NCBI RefSeq assembly: GCF_000379125.1
Contig: NZ_KB900626.1
Location: forward strand, 1,800,723-1,864,722
Reading direction: 5' to 3'
DNA length: 64,000 bases
Origin: Methylosinus sp. LW4
GTDB taxonomy: Bacteria > Pseudomonadota > Alphaproteobacteria > Rhizobiales > Beijerinckiaceae
Made by a program: the position numbers and the translations under genes
Notes under the pieces: model-generated
The model's input: only the letters and a program-made list of their open reading frames with translations
Database searches by the model: none
Told to the model about the DNA's origin: nothing
Part shown: positions 36,050 through 44,450 of the stretch, piece after piece
Numbering within the stretch: the stretch's first letter is position 1
How the letters are laid out: each line of letters begins with the position of its first letter

Positions 36050-36970
36050 TCAGAAGACGTCCAGAGGAAGCTTGAGATAGCGTGCGCCATTGTCCTCCGG
36101 CGGCGGCAGACGCCCGCCGCGCACATTCACCTGCACCGACGGCAGGATCAGATGCGGCAGCTCCAAGGTCGCGTCGCGATGCGTGCGCATCTCGACGAAC
36201 TCCTCCTCGCCGATTCCGTCATGCACATGGACATTGCCCTTGCGCTCGGCGCCGACCGTCGTCTCCCAGGCAAAAGAGTCGCGGTTCGGCGCCTTATAGT
36301 CGTGGCAGAGGAACAGCCGCGTCGCGTCCGGCAGCGTCATCAGCCGGCGAATGGAGCGGTAGAGCGCGCGGGCGTCGCCGCCGGGGAAATCGGCGCGCGC
36401 CGTGCCATAGTCGGGCATGAACAGCGTGTCGCCGATAAAGGCGGCGTCGCCGATCACATAGGCGACATCGGCCGGCGTATGGCCGGGCACATGCAGCGTG
36501 ATCGCCGGAATCTCGCCGATCGCGAAAGTCTCGCCGTCAACGAACAAATGATCGAATTGCGAGCCGTCGCGGGCGAACTCCGTCCCGAAGTTGAAGACCT
36601 TGCCGAAGACGTTCTGAACCGTGGTGATCTCGCGGCCGATGGCCAGCTTGCCGCCGAGCTCGGCCTGGAGATAGGGCGCGGCGGAAAGGTGATCGGCATG
36701 GGCGTGGGTTTCCAGCAGCCAGTCGACCGTAAGACTTTCATTATTAACGTAAGTGATAATCTCATCCGCGCCCTTGGTCGAGGTGCGGCCCGACGCCGCG
36801 TCGAAATTCAGCACGCTGTCGACGATCGCCGCACGGCGCGTCGCCGGATCATAGACGACATGCGACGCGGTAAACGTCGGTTCATCGAAGAAGGTTTCGA
36901 CCTGGACCGCGGGCCGTTTCGCGGCGGCGAGGATTTGCTCCCTGGCGCGCTCTAGCGCTGCATCCGTCAT
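36050..36970 (-). CDS. Persulfide dioxygenase (ETHE1-like MBL fold)
   Basis: This 306-aa metallo-beta-lactamase-fold protein has the iron-site motif LETHAHADHLSAAPYLQ (His89), His164 in VPGHTPADVAYV and Asp181 in GDTLF, matching the two-His/one-Asp iron ligands of ETHE1. Such enzymes oxidise glutathione persulfide to sulfite. It is the first gene of the leftward operon (then DUF442-SQR, then TauE), giving a route sulfide to persulfide to sulfite to export. AGGAGG precedes the ATG, and the operator-like palindrome lies 26 bases upstream of the start. A 53-bp gap separates it from the SQR gene. Confidence 0.9.
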   Translation of the reverse strand: MTDAALERAREQILAAAKRPAVQVETFFDEPTFTASHVVYDPATRRAAIVDSVLNFDAASGRTSTKGADEIITYVNNESLTVDWLLETHAHADHLSAAPYLQAELGGKLAIGREITTVQNVFGKVFNFGTEFARDGSQFDHLFVDGETFAIGEIPAITLHVPGHTPADVAYVIGDAAFIGDTLFMPDYGTARADFPGGDARALYRSIRRLMTLPDATRLFLCHDYKAPNRDSFAWETTVGAERKGNVHVHDGIGEEEFVEMRTHRDATLELPHLILPSVQVNVRGGRLPPPEDNGARYLKLPLDVF

Positions 36971-36995
36971 GGCGACCTCCTCTTTAATTTCATAA

Positions 36996-37012
36996 TTACA
37001 TTGTATATGTAA
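36996..37012. promoter_or_regulatory. Candidate operator of BigR-like repressor (17-bp palindrome)
   Basis: TTACAT (36996-37001) and ATGTAA (37007-37012) are perfect inverted arms around TGTAT, in a strongly AT-rich stretch between the divergent dioxygenase and peroxiredoxin genes. ArsR-family repressors bind such AT-rich palindromes, and BigR controls its operon from a palindrome of this kind. One site could control both transcripts. Confidence 0.6.
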
Positions 37013-37060
37013 ATAAATGGTCAGCTTGTGTCAAGCTCGGAATGGGAGCAGAGGAAATCC

Positions 37061-37720
37061 ATGGAAAAAGAACCGATTCCGGCTTCGACGACGGGCGTGC
37101 GGGCGCTGCGCGTCGGCGATCTCGCGCCGGTTTTTCAGGCGCGCTCCACCGGCGGCGAGATTCGTCTCGATCAGTTCCGCGGCCGCTGGCTGATCTTCTT
37201 CTCGCATCCGGCGGATTTCACGCCGGTCTGCACCAGCGAATTCGTGGCGCTGGCGCGCGCCGCGCCGCGCTTCGAGGCGGTCGGCTGCGCGCTGCTGGGG
37301 CTCTCGGTCGACAGCCTCTATTCGCATCTCGCCTGGGTGCGGGCGATTCGTGACCTTTTCGGCGTCACCGTCCCCTTCCCCATCGTCGAGGATCCGACCA
37401 TGACCATTGGTCGCGCCTATGGAATGCTGGACGAGACCGCCCGAGATTCCTCGGCGATGCGCGCGACCTATTACATCGACCCGCAGGGCGTGGTGCGCGC
37501 CCTCACCTGGTATCCGCTGACGGTCGGCCGCTCGGTGGAGGAGATGCTGCGCCTCGTCACGGCGCTGAAGAAGGCGGCCTCCGGCGAGGTGATGACGCCG
37601 GAGGGCTGGACGCCCGGCGGCGATCTTCTGCTGCCGCCGACCAACGCGGCTGAGGACGCGCTCGCGCCCGGCGCGACCGACAGCTGGTTCTATCGGACTT
37701 GCAAAGATACGGGCAAATGA
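37061..37720 (+). CDS. Peroxiredoxin (Prx6/thiol peroxidase type)
   Basis: This 219-aa cytosolic peroxiredoxin has the active-site motif HPADFTPVCTSEF (Pro50, Thr54, peroxidatic Cys57). A second Cys lies at about 77 and a third at the C-terminus (WFYRTCKDTGK, Cys214), which might resolve the sulfenate. It reduces peroxides; some peroxiredoxins also react with persulfides. The ATG at 37061 follows GAGGAAA; a GTG at 37028 would add 11 residues. Its stop overlaps the ArsR start (ATGA) and it shares the divergent promoter region with the sulfide operon, implying joint control. Confidence 0.88.
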   Translation: MEKEPIPASTTGVRALRVGDLAPVFQARSTGGEIRLDQFRGRWLIFFSHPADFTPVCTSEFVALARAAPRFEAVGCALLGLSVDSLYSHLAWVRAIRDLFGVTVPFPIVEDPTMTIGRAYGMLDETARDSSAMRATYYIDPQGVVRALTWYPLTVGRSVEEMLRLVTALKKAASGEVMTPEGWTPGGDLLLPPTNAAEDALAPGATDSWFYRTCKDTGK

Positions 37721-38115
37721 CCGCACTGTACGAATCGCGTGAGCGCGCCAATGAGGCCGCCGAAAGGCTGAAGATTTTCGCGCAGCCGCAGCGGCTGATG
37801 ATCCTGTCCTATCTCCTCGCCGGCGAGCACACGGTCGGCGAGATCGAGGCCGCGACCGCGATTCAGCAGCCGGCCTTGAGCCAGCAGCTCGCCGAGCTGC
37901 GCCGCGCCGAGCTGGTGGAAACGCGCCGCGCCGCCAAGCAGGTCTTCTACCGCCTGGCCGACGCCAAGGTGACGCTCTGCGTCAAATGCGTGGAGGCGAT
38001 CTTCGAAGGAGCCGCCGACCCCCAAGGCGCCCTCGCCGAAGCGCTGCGCGCGCCGCCGGCCGAGCGCGAGCCGCCGGGCAAGGCCGGCGCGGCGGCGTTC
38101 GCGAAGATCGTGTAG
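37717..38115 (+). CDS. ArsR-family repressor, BigR-like, with altered cysteines
   Basis: This 132-aa winged-helix ArsR protein has helix-turn-helix VGEIEAATAIQQPALSQQLAELRRAELVETRR followed by the wing KQVFYRLAD, closely following BigR/SqrR layout. BigR senses persulfide by a disulfide between two cysteines; the positions equivalent to these are Ser31 and Glu97 here. The only cysteines are Cys88 and Cys91 (TLCVKCVEAIF). It is coupled to the peroxiredoxin gene by an ATGA overlap. It likely represses both its own operon and the divergent sulfide genes. A short Pro/Ala-rich C-terminal tail extends past the fold. Confidence 0.9.
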   Translation: MTALYESRERANEAAERLKIFAQPQRLMILSYLLAGEHTVGEIEAATAIQQPALSQQLAELRRAELVETRRAAKQVFYRLADAKVTLCVKCVEAIFEGAADPQGALAEALRAPPAEREPPGKAGAAAFAKIV

Positions 38116-38196
38116 CCCTTGGCCTCGGCGGCGGCGGCGCCTCGACGCGCGGCCGAGGATAGTGTTAAATCCTATTGAGCATTATCGGGGGAACCA

Positions 38197-38478
38197 ATGC
38201 GTAGCACTCAGCAATTCAGCGTGACGCTGCCGACCGAAATGGCTCGAATGGTCAAGGCAAAGGTGTCATCCGGGGAATACGCCAGTGAAAGCGAGGTCAT
38301 TCGCGACGGGCTGCGCGCTTTGCTGGCGCGCGACCGCGCGGTCGAGAGCTGGCTATTGCAGGAGGTCGCGCCCGCCTATGACAGGATGAAGGCCGATCCA
38401 TCACGCGGACGATCCGCCGTCGAAGTCCGCACGACCCTCGCCGCCGAGCATGAGCGGACGACGAAAACGACCCCGTGA
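38197..38478 (+). CDS. parD: ParD-like antitoxin (ribbon-helix-helix)
   Basis: The 93-aa protein begins with a ribbon-helix-helix domain (QQFSVTLPTEMARMVKAKVSSGEYASESEVIRDGLRAL), the DNA-binding part typical of ParD/CopG antitoxins. A tail follows that would wrap the toxin. The strand FSVTLP and the helix SESEVIRDGLR are diagnostic. Its stop overlaps the downstream toxin start by four bases (GTGA). Autoregulation through a repeat near its promoter is usual, but I saw no clear operator in the 81-bp upstream gap. Confidence 0.88.
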   Translation: MRSTQQFSVTLPTEMARMVKAKVSSGEYASESEVIRDGLRALLARDRAVESWLLQEVAPAYDRMKADPSRGRSAVEVRTTLAAEHERTTKTTP

Positions 38479-38795
38479 TCGCCTCGTCCTATAGCGTCAT
38501 TTTCTCGCCCGAAGCCGAGACGCAGCTCGTCGCCCTCTATCGCTGGATCGCCGACCGCGCCACGCCGACGATCGCCGAGCGTTTCACCGGCGCGATCGTC
38601 GACTATTGCGAAAATCTGCGCAGCTTTCCTGAGCGCGGGACATGCCGCGACGATTTGCGGCCGGGCCTGCGAACGATCGGCTTTCGCCGCCGCGTGACGA
38701 TCGCTTTCGCAGTCGAAGCCGACCTCGTGACGATCATCGGCGTCTTTTACGGCGGACAGGATTTCGAAGCTTCGCTATCGATCGCCGACGAATGA
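38475..38795 (+). CDS. parE: ParE/RelE-superfamily toxin
   Basis: The 106-aa product has the ParE fold pattern: SYSVIFSPEAETQLVALYRWIADRA at the start, the middle ENLRSFPERGTCRDDLRPGLRTIGF and strands RRVTIAFAVEADLVTIIGVFYGGQD. ParE toxins inhibit DNA gyrase; RelE relatives cut mRNA. The Arg/Tyr-type catalytic set of RelE is not obvious, so ParE is favoured. The GTG start overlaps the antitoxin stop, as in standard parDE operons. No other mobile-element gene is nearby, so this looks like a chromosomal pair. Confidence 0.87.
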   Translation: MIASSYSVIFSPEAETQLVALYRWIADRATPTIAERFTGAIVDYCENLRSFPERGTCRDDLRPGLRTIGFRRRVTIAFAVEADLVTIIGVFYGGQDFEASLSIADE

Positions 38796-38858
38796 AAGGC
38801 GAATCCAGCCGCAGCGCCTCCTCGCATCCGACCCGCCTTCCATGATATTCACGAGACC

Positions 38859-40916
38859 ATGACGAAAGCCGCCGAGACCCGAGGCGCGGCCAAGCCGCTG
38901 TTCTCCTATCGCAAGCATTGGGCGCATCGCTTCGGCGTCGCGCCTTTTCTGCCCATGTCGCGCGCCGAGATGGAGACGCTCGGCTGGGACAGCTGCGACA
39001 TCATCCTCGTCACCGGCGACGCCTATATCGACCATCCGAGCTTCGGCATGGCCATCATCGGCCGCCTGCTCGAGGCGCAGGGCTTTCGCGTCGGCATTAT
39101 CGCGCAGCCGGATTGGCGCGACGCTTCCGCCTTCCGCGCGCTCGGCAAGCCGAACCTCTTCTTCGGCGTCACCAGCGGCAATATGGATTCGATGGTGAAC
39201 CGATACACCTCCGACCGGCGGCTGCGGCACAATGATTCCTACACGCCCGGCGGCGAGGGCGGCAAAAGGCCGGACCGTTCCGTCATCGTCTACGCCCAGC
39301 GCTGCCGCGAGGCGTTTTCCGATGCGCCGATATTGCTCGGCGGCATAGAGGCGTCGCTGCGGCGCATCGCCCATTACGACTATTGGTCGGACAAGGTCCG
39401 CCGCTCCATTCTCTTCGACGCCAAGGCCGATCTGCTGCTCTATGGCAACGCCGAGAGGGCGCTGGTCGAGGTGGCGCATCGCATCGCCAAGCGCGGCATG
39501 GCGCAGGATTTCTCCGATGTGCGCGGCCTCGCCTTCACGCGCGACGCGACGCCCGAGGGCTGGCTCGAGGCATCGGCCGAGGACATCGACGAGCCCGACG
39601 AAGGCCGCATGCGCAAGGATGCGCAGAGCGAGACTGTCGTCATTCGCCTGCCTGCTTTCGAGCAGGTCGCCAATGATCCCGAATCCTACGCGCGCGCCTC
39701 GCGCGTGCTGCATCGGGAGAGCAATCCGGGCAATGCGCGGCCGCTGACGCAGCGTCATGGAACGCGCGACATTTGGCTCACCGCGCCGCCCATTCCGCTG
39801 ACCATGGCGGAGATGGACGGCGTCTATGACCTGCCCTTCGCACGCGCGCCGCATCCCTCCTACACGCAGGCGATTCCCGCCTGGGAGATGATTCGCCATT
39901 CGGTGACGATCATGCGCGGCTGCTTCGGCGGCTGCTCCTTCTGCTCGATCACCGAGCACGAGGGCCGCATCATTCAATCGCGCTCGGAAGACTCGATCCT
40001 GAAAGAGATCGAAACGATTCGCGACAAGACCGAAGGTTTCACCGGCATCATCTCCGACATTGGCGGGCCGACGGCGAATATGTATCGCCTCGCCTGCAAG
40101 GATCGCGAGACCGAAGCGCTGTGCCGGCGGCCCTCCTGCGTCTATCCCGATATTTGCAAGAATCTGGAGACCAGCCATGACGCGCTGATCCAGCTCTATC
40201 GCAAGGCGCGCGCGCTTCCCGGCGTGAAGAAGGTGATGGTCGCCTCTGGCGTGCGCTACGACCTCGCGGTCAAGAGCCCGGCCTATGTGCGCGAGCTGGT
40301 CGAGCATCATGTCGGCGGCTATCTGAAAATCGCGCCCGAGCATACGGAGAGCGGCCCGCTCTCCAAGATGATGAAGCCGGGCATAGGCTCCTACGACCGC
40401 TTCAAGCGTCTGTTCGACGCCGCGGCGCAGGCGGCCAAGAAGCAATATTTCCTCATTCCCTATTTCATCGCCGCGCATCCCGGCACGAGCGACGAAGACA
40501 TGATGAATCTGGCGTTGTGGCTGAAGAAGAACGGCTATCGCGCCGATCAGGTGCAGACCTATCTGCCCTCGCCCATGGCGCTGTCGACGGCCATGTATCA
40601 TTCGGGCTTCAATCCGCTGAAGCCGGTGCGCCGCGGCGCGTCGGAAAAGGTCGACGCCGTGAAGGGCCTGCGCCAGCGCCGCCTGCACAAGGCCTTTCTC
40701 CGTTATCACGATCCCGAGAATTGGCCGGTGCTGCGCGAGGCGCTGAAAGCCATGGGCCGCGCCGATCTCATCGGCCCCGGCAAGCATCATCTCGTGCCGG
40801 GCTGGCAACCGGCGGGCACCGGCAAGGCCGGCGAAGGCCGCCGCACAGGTCAGAAAAGCGCGCGGCCACAGTCGCGGGAATTCAGGACGAATGGACTGCG
40901 CTCGCGCGGGCCTTGA
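38859..40916 (+). CDS. YgiQ-family radical SAM protein
   Basis: This 685-aa member of the YgiQ family has an N-terminal half with [17 protein letters not shown] and [10 protein letters not shown], the radical SAM cluster motif CxxxCxxC in [17 protein letters not shown] (about 352-368) and a TIM-barrel region with [17 protein letters not shown]. Family function is unknown; oxygen-sensitive [4Fe-4S] and SAM chemistry are expected. It is slightly shorter than the Escherichia coli protein. The C-terminal 40 residues are basic and disordered. It converges on ssb, with a hairpin repeat between them. Confidence 0.92.
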   Translation: MTKAAETRGAAKPLFSYRKHWAHRFGVAPFLPMSRAEMETLGWDSCDIILVTGDAYIDHPSFGMAIIGRLLEAQGFRVGIIAQPDWRDASAFRALGKPNLFFGVTSGNMDSMVNRYTSDRRLRHNDSYTPGGEGGKRPDRSVIVYAQRCREAFSDAPILLGGIEASLRRIAHYDYWSDKVRRSILFDAKADLLLYGNAERALVEVAHRIAKRGMAQDFSDVRGLAFTRDATPEGWLEASAEDIDEPDEGRMRKDAQSETVVIRLPAFEQVANDPESYARASRVLHRESNPGNARPLTQRHGTRDIWLTAPPIPLTMAEMDGVYDLPFARAPHPSYTQAIPAWEMIRHSVTIMRGCFGGCSFCSITEHEGRIIQSRSEDSILKEIETIRDKTEGFTGIISDIGGPTANMYRLACKDRETEALCRRPSCVYPDICKNLETSHDALIQLYRKARALPGVKKVMVASGVRYDLAVKSPAYVRELVEHHVGGYLKIAPEHTESGPLSKMMKPGIGSYDRFKRLFDAAAQAAKKQYFLIPYFIAAHPGTSDEDMMNLALWLKKNGYRADQVQTYLPSPMALSTAMYHSGFNPLKPVRRGASEKVDAVKGLRQRRLHKAFLRYHDPENWPVLREALKAMGRADLIGPGKHHLVPGWQPAGTGKAGEGRRTGQKSARPQSREFRTNGLRSRGP

Positions 40917-40960
40917 ACGCTTCGAGCTGCGCGAACTCTCGATGAAGCGCCGACTCTGCC

Positions 40961-40986
40961 CCCTCTCCCGCGAAAGCGGGGGAGGG
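40961..40986. repeat. G/C palindrome between convergent ygiQ and ssb genes
   Basis: CCCTCTCCCGC (40961-40971) and GCGGGGGAGGG (40976-40986) form a near-perfect stem with a GAAA loop, followed by a GGTTGGGGAGGGGG stretch. It resembles the repeat near 7110-7236 and may terminate either transcript, though no T run follows. Confidence 0.65.
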
Positions 40987-41017
40987 TTGGGGAGGGGGCG
41001 CTCAGCGGACGCGAGAC

Positions 41018-41539
41018 TCAAAACGGAATGTCGTCGTCCAGCTGATCCGACAGGCGTCCGCCGCCGGCCGGCGCGGGCGAGCGCTCGGCGGGCGCACGCT
41101 CCATCGGCGAGGAACGGCCGAAGCTGGAGCCGCCGCCGCTCGACTGATAGGAGCCGCCGCCGCCTTCGTAATCGCCATCGTTGCGGCCGCCGCCCTTGCT
41201 GTCGAGCAGCTGAAGCTCGCCGCGGAAGCGTTGCAGCACGACATCCGTCACTTTGCGCTGCACGCCGTCCTTATCCTGATATTCGCGCGACTGCAGCTGG
41301 CCCTCGAGATAGACTTTGGAGCCCTTGCGGCAGTACTGCTCGGCGACCTTCCCCAAATTCTCGTTGAAGATCGACACATTGTGCCACTCGGTGCGGTCCT
41401 TGCGCTCGCCCGTGTTGCGATCACGCCAGGACTCCGTCGTCGCCACGGAAAAGGAGACGACGCGGTCCCCCGAAGGCAGCGTGCGCACTTCTGGATCGCG
41501 GCCGAGATTGCCGACCAGAATGACCTTATTGACCGCCAT
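41018..41539 (-). CDS. ssb: Single-stranded DNA-binding protein
   Basis: SSB coats single-stranded DNA in replication and repair. The 173-aa product has the OB-fold (VNKVILVGNLGRDPEVRTLP, TEWHNVSIFNENLGKVAEQY, KVYLEGQLQSREYQDKDG), a Gly/Ser-rich linker (about 118-150) and the acidic partner-binding tail DDDIPF. The start at 41539 has GGAG upstream and gives the standard AVNKVIL beginning; the longer frame to 41620 is rejected. The gene is monocistronic, 323 bases downstream of tRNA-Lys. Confidence 0.96.
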   Translation of the reverse strand: MAVNKVILVGNLGRDPEVRTLPSGDRVVSFSVATTESWRDRNTGERKDRTEWHNVSIFNENLGKVAEQYCRKGSKVYLEGQLQSREYQDKDGVQRKVTDVVLQRFRGELQLLDSKGGGRNDGDYEGGGGSYQSSGGGSSFGRSSPMERAPAERSPAPAGGGRLSDQLDDDIPF

Positions 41540-41862
41540 GACGCTTCTCCGCCTCGATGATGCTCGCGGCACCTTAGTCCGAAACGCGCGGGCGCGAAGG
41601 CGTTCCGCCGCCTTGTCCACAATTCACGCGCTGTTCTTTTTTTGTTCTAGCATCTCCCTCCCCGGCGCGCAACGCCGCGACGGATCGCTCTTTGAGGATC
41701 CGTCGACGAGGATCGTCGTCGGGCCTCCTGTAGGAAGCGACGGCCTTTGACGGAAGCGATTCGGGATGGTCGTTTCACCGAGGCCCCGACCGGACCCGCG
41801 GACGAGAACTTTCTCTACCGCGCCGCCCCCGGGGGGCGATTTTCTCATTTCGATGAATGTTG
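41540..41862. other. Intergenic region between tRNA-Lys and ssb
   Basis: This 323-bp spacer presumably holds the ssb promoter (leftward). GACGGATC/GATCCGTC (41679-41704) is a perfect 8-bp stem, and CGCCCCC/GGGGGCG near 41824-41838 lies about 25 bases past the tRNA 3' end. The latter is followed by a T tract on the + strand only, so it is at best a weak tRNA terminator. A T-rich run at about 41632-41645 is close to the ssb start. No gene is seen. Confidence 0.5.
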
Positions 41863-41938
41863 TGGTGAGCGCGATGGGACTCGAACCCATGACCCTCTGA
41901 TTAAAAGTCAGATGCTCTACCGACTGAGCTACGCGCTC
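41863..41938 (-). tRNA. tRNA-Lys (anticodon TTT)
   Basis: A complete cloverleaf reads leftward: acceptor arms GAGCGCG and CGCGCTC, D-arm with AGCTCAG, anticodon loop CTTTTAA and T-loop GTTCGAGTC. CCA is encoded. The length is 76 nt including CCA. It sits between the DUF1467 gene and ssb on the same strand. Confidence 0.96.
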
Positions 41939-42054
41939 GCTGGAACTCGCTTCGCGCCGCGGGGCTGCGCCCGCGCGGCTCGTCGTGACCCGGCGGCTCG
42001 ACCCCTACCTGTTGGCGAGGGGCCGGTCAACCCCGGCTCGAGCGGATCGTTCCC

Positions 42055-42288
42055 TCATGCCAGCCACTTCACATAGAGCACGAACAGCCAGAACAAGACC
42101 GCCGAGACGATCGTCGTCGCGACGGCCTTCATCCACAGCTTGGGGGCCACGGGCGCGCCCGGATCCCCTCCCTCCGGCGTGTCGCCCTCCTCTTCCGAGG
42201 AGCGGACGCCGAAAGGAAGGATCGCGAACAGCACGATCCACCAGATCGTCAGATAGATCGCCACGGCGAGCGGCGTCGTGAATGGCAA
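42055..42288 (-). CDS. DUF1467 family membrane protein
   Basis: The 77-aa protein has two membrane segments (AIYLTIWWIVLFAILPFGV and AVATTIVSAVLFWLFVLYV) and the motif LPFGVRSSEEEGD, the hallmark of alphaproteobacterial DUF1467, normally found just downstream of mce. No ATG or GTG lies at the expected start. A TTG at 42288 follows GAGGAG by eight bases and gives the usual length. Function unknown; the membrane segments suggest an inner-membrane protein. It lies 46 bases after mce. Confidence 0.82.
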   Translation of the reverse strand: MPFTTPLAVAIYLTIWWIVLFAILPFGVRSSEEEGDTPEGGDPGAPVAPKLWMKAVATTIVSAVLFWLFVLYVKWLA

Positions 42289-42334
42289 GATCCGCGCTCC
42301 TCGACCTTTCGCTCGGGCTTCGGCCCTCGCTCGT

Positions 42335-42739
42335 TCAGGCCTGCTCGAGCTCGACCAGGGCCCCGTTGAAATCCTTCGGATGCAGGAAGAGCACCGGCTT
42401 GCCATGGGCGCCGATCTTCGGCTCACCATCGCCCAGCACGCGCGCGCCTGCGGCTTTCAGCTGGTCGCGCGCCGTCAGAATGTCATCGACCTCATAGCAG
42501 AGATGATGAATGCCGCCGGCCGGATTTTTGGCGACGAAGCCGGCGATCGGCGATCCTTCGCCGAGCGGCTGCAGCAGCTCGATCTTGGTGTTGGGCAGTT
42601 CGACGAAAACGACCGTGACGCCGTGCTCGGGAAGAGACTCCGGCTCGGAGACCTTGGCGCCGAGCGTATTTTTATATGTCGCCGTCGCCGCCGCGAGGTC
42701 CGAGACGGCGATGGCCACATGATTCAAGCGTCCGATCAT
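42335..42739 (-). CDS. mce: Methylmalonyl-CoA epimerase
   Basis: Mce interconverts the S and R forms of methylmalonyl-CoA, needed for propionyl-CoA metabolism and the ethylmalonyl-CoA route. The 134-aa VOC-fold protein has a metal His in GRLNHVAIAVSDL, a second in GGIHHLCYEVDD and a terminal Glu in ALVELEQA, with FVELPNTKIELLQPLG in between. It is 40 bases downstream of the RNase J gene on the same strand, the standard alphaproteobacterial nuo-birA-rnj-mce order. Confidence 0.93.
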   Translation of the reverse strand: MIGRLNHVAIAVSDLAAATATYKNTLGAKVSEPESLPEHGVTVVFVELPNTKIELLQPLGEGSPIAGFVAKNPAGGIHHLCYEVDDILTARDQLKAAGARVLGDGEPKIGAHGKPVLFLHPKDFNGALVELEQA

Positions 42740-42779
42740 GACGTTTCCCTGAAATTTCTCCAGAGACCTAAATGCGTCA

Positions 42780-44450
42780 TCACGCCTCGATGATCAATAC
42801 ATGCACTTGCGGTTTCTTGCCCCACACCGCATTGACGCTGGCGCGCACGGCGCGCTCCACCGCCGTCGCGGCGGCGTCGAAATCCCGCCGCTTCTGCCGC
42901 GGCAGATTGTCGAAGGTGCGGAAGATGGCGTCGTCCACCACCTCGCCCATATCCGCGCCGTCGCGCCCCTTTTTGGGCAGGCCGGAGATCAGAACGTCGG
43001 GATCGCCGACGAGATCGCCGCGCTTGTCGATGGCGAGCGCCAGCGACACCACGCCGGAGAAGCTCAGCCGCGCGCGCTCCCGCACGGCGCCGTCATCCTC
43101 GGAGACCAGCACGTCGCCGTCCTTCAGCAGGCGCCCGGTCGGCGCCTTGCCGACAATGGCCGGCGCGCCCGGAAACAGGCGCACGATGTCGCCATTGCGG
43201 GCGCCGATCGTCGCCTCCACTCCCTTGCTCCTGGCGAAGGCGGCGTGGACGGAGAGATGATGCCCCTCGCCATGCGCCGGCACCGATATGCGCGGCCGCA
43301 CCCAATCATAGAGCTGCGCGACCTCGCCGCGGCGCGGATGGCCGGAGCAATGGACGAGATGATCGTGATCGGTGATGACCTCGACGCCCTGGTCGCAGAG
43401 CTTGTTGACGACCCGATGCACCTCCCGCGTATTGCCGGGAATGGCGCGCGAGGAGAAAATGACCGTATCGCCGGACGCGAGCTTGATGACCGGATGCTCC
43501 TTCTCGGCGACGCGCGCCATGGCGGCGCGCGGCTCGCCTTGGCTGCCGGTCGCCAGCACCACGATCTTGTCGCGCGGCAGGGCTGTGAACATGTCGAGCG
43601 AGAGAAAAGGCGGCAGTCCGTCGAGAAAGCCGCATTCGCGCGAAACCTGAATAACCCGCTCCATGGCGCGGCCGGCGATGACGACGCTGCGCCCGGCCGC
43701 CTGCGCCGCCTCCGCCACGGCGCGAATGCGCGCGACATTGGAGGCGAAGGTCGTCACCAGCACGCGCTGCTCGGCGTCGCCGATGAGCTTGCGCAGCGTC
43801 TGCGCCACATCGCTCTCGGAAAAGCTGTCGCCCTCGCGCAGAATATTGGTGGAATCGCAGATGAGCGCGTCGACGCCCTCGTCGCCGAGCGCCGTGAGCC
43901 GCGCGGCGTCGATGCGATGGCCGACGCCGGGCTCGGGGTCGATCTTCCAGTCGCCCGTGTGGATCGCGAGGCCGGCCGGCGTGCGGATCGCCAGCGCATT
44001 GGCCTCGGGAATCGAATGCGCGACGGCGACGAATTCCACGTCGAAGGGGCCGATGTCGAGACGCTGGCCCGTCGCCACGGTGATGACCTTTATATTCGGC
44101 GACCCCGCCTCCTGCAGGCGGCGCGCCTCCAGCAGGCTCGCGGCGAATCGCGTCGCATAGACGGTGCAGCCGAGCTTGGGCCAGAGGAAGGAAAGCGCCC
44201 CTATGTGATCCTCATGGGCGTGGGTGATCACCAGCCCGACGAGATCGCGACGAATCTTCTCGACGAAAGTGACGTCGGGCATCAAGAGATCGACGCCGGG
44301 CAGCTCCGGGCCGGGAAAGGCGAGGCCGCAATCGACCATCAGCCATTTGCGCGTCTTCGGCGGGCCGAAACCATAGAGAGCGGCGTTCATGCCGATCTCG
44401 CCGAGACCGCCCAAAGGCGCAAAGACGAATTCGCTCACTTCCTCATTCAT
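42780..44450 (-). CDS. rnj: Ribonuclease J
   Basis: RNase J is a beta-CASP metallo-hydrolase with endo- and 5'-3' exoribonuclease activity in RNA turnover and rRNA maturation. The 556-aa product has APLGGLGEIGMN near the start, the zinc motif THAHEDHIGAL (His77, His79, Asp81, His82), HTGDWKIDPEP, CDSTN and the beta-CASP VVIAGRAMERV, with the late HCSGHP and PAHGEGHH segments. The ATG at 44450 overlaps the birA stop by four bases (ATGA), implying coupling. Confidence 0.94.
   Translation of the reverse strand: MNEEVSEFVFAPLGGLGEIGMNAALYGFGPPKTRKWLMVDCGLAFPGPELPGVDLLMPDVTFVEKIRRDLVGLVITHAHEDHIGALSFLWPKLGCTVYATRFAASLLEARRLQEAGSPNIKVITVATGQRLDIGPFDVEFVAVAHSIPEANALAIRTPAGLAIHTGDWKIDPEPGVGHRIDAARLTALGDEGVDALICDSTNILREGDSFSESDVAQTLRKLIGDAEQRVLVTTFASNVARIRAVAEAAQAAGRSVVIAGRAMERVIQVSRECGFLDGLPPFLSLDMFTALPRDKIVVLATGSQGEPRAAMARVAEKEHPVIKLASGDTVIFSSRAIPGNTREVHRVVNKLCDQGVEVITDHDHLVHCSGHPRRGEVAQLYDWVRPRISVPAHGEGHHLSVHAAFARSKGVEATIGARNGDIVRLFPGAPAIVGKAPTGRLLKDGDVLVSEDDGAVRERARLSFSGVVSLALAIDKRGDLVGDPDVLISGLPKKGRDGADMGEVVDDAIFRTFDNLPRQKRRDFDAAATAVERAVRASVNAVWGKKPQVHVLIIEA

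Noticed and set aside
41824..41838. CGCCCCC/GGGGGCG hairpin as a strong terminator
   Set aside because: The T tract lies on the + strand, but the only gene ending here, tRNA-Lys, reads the other way.
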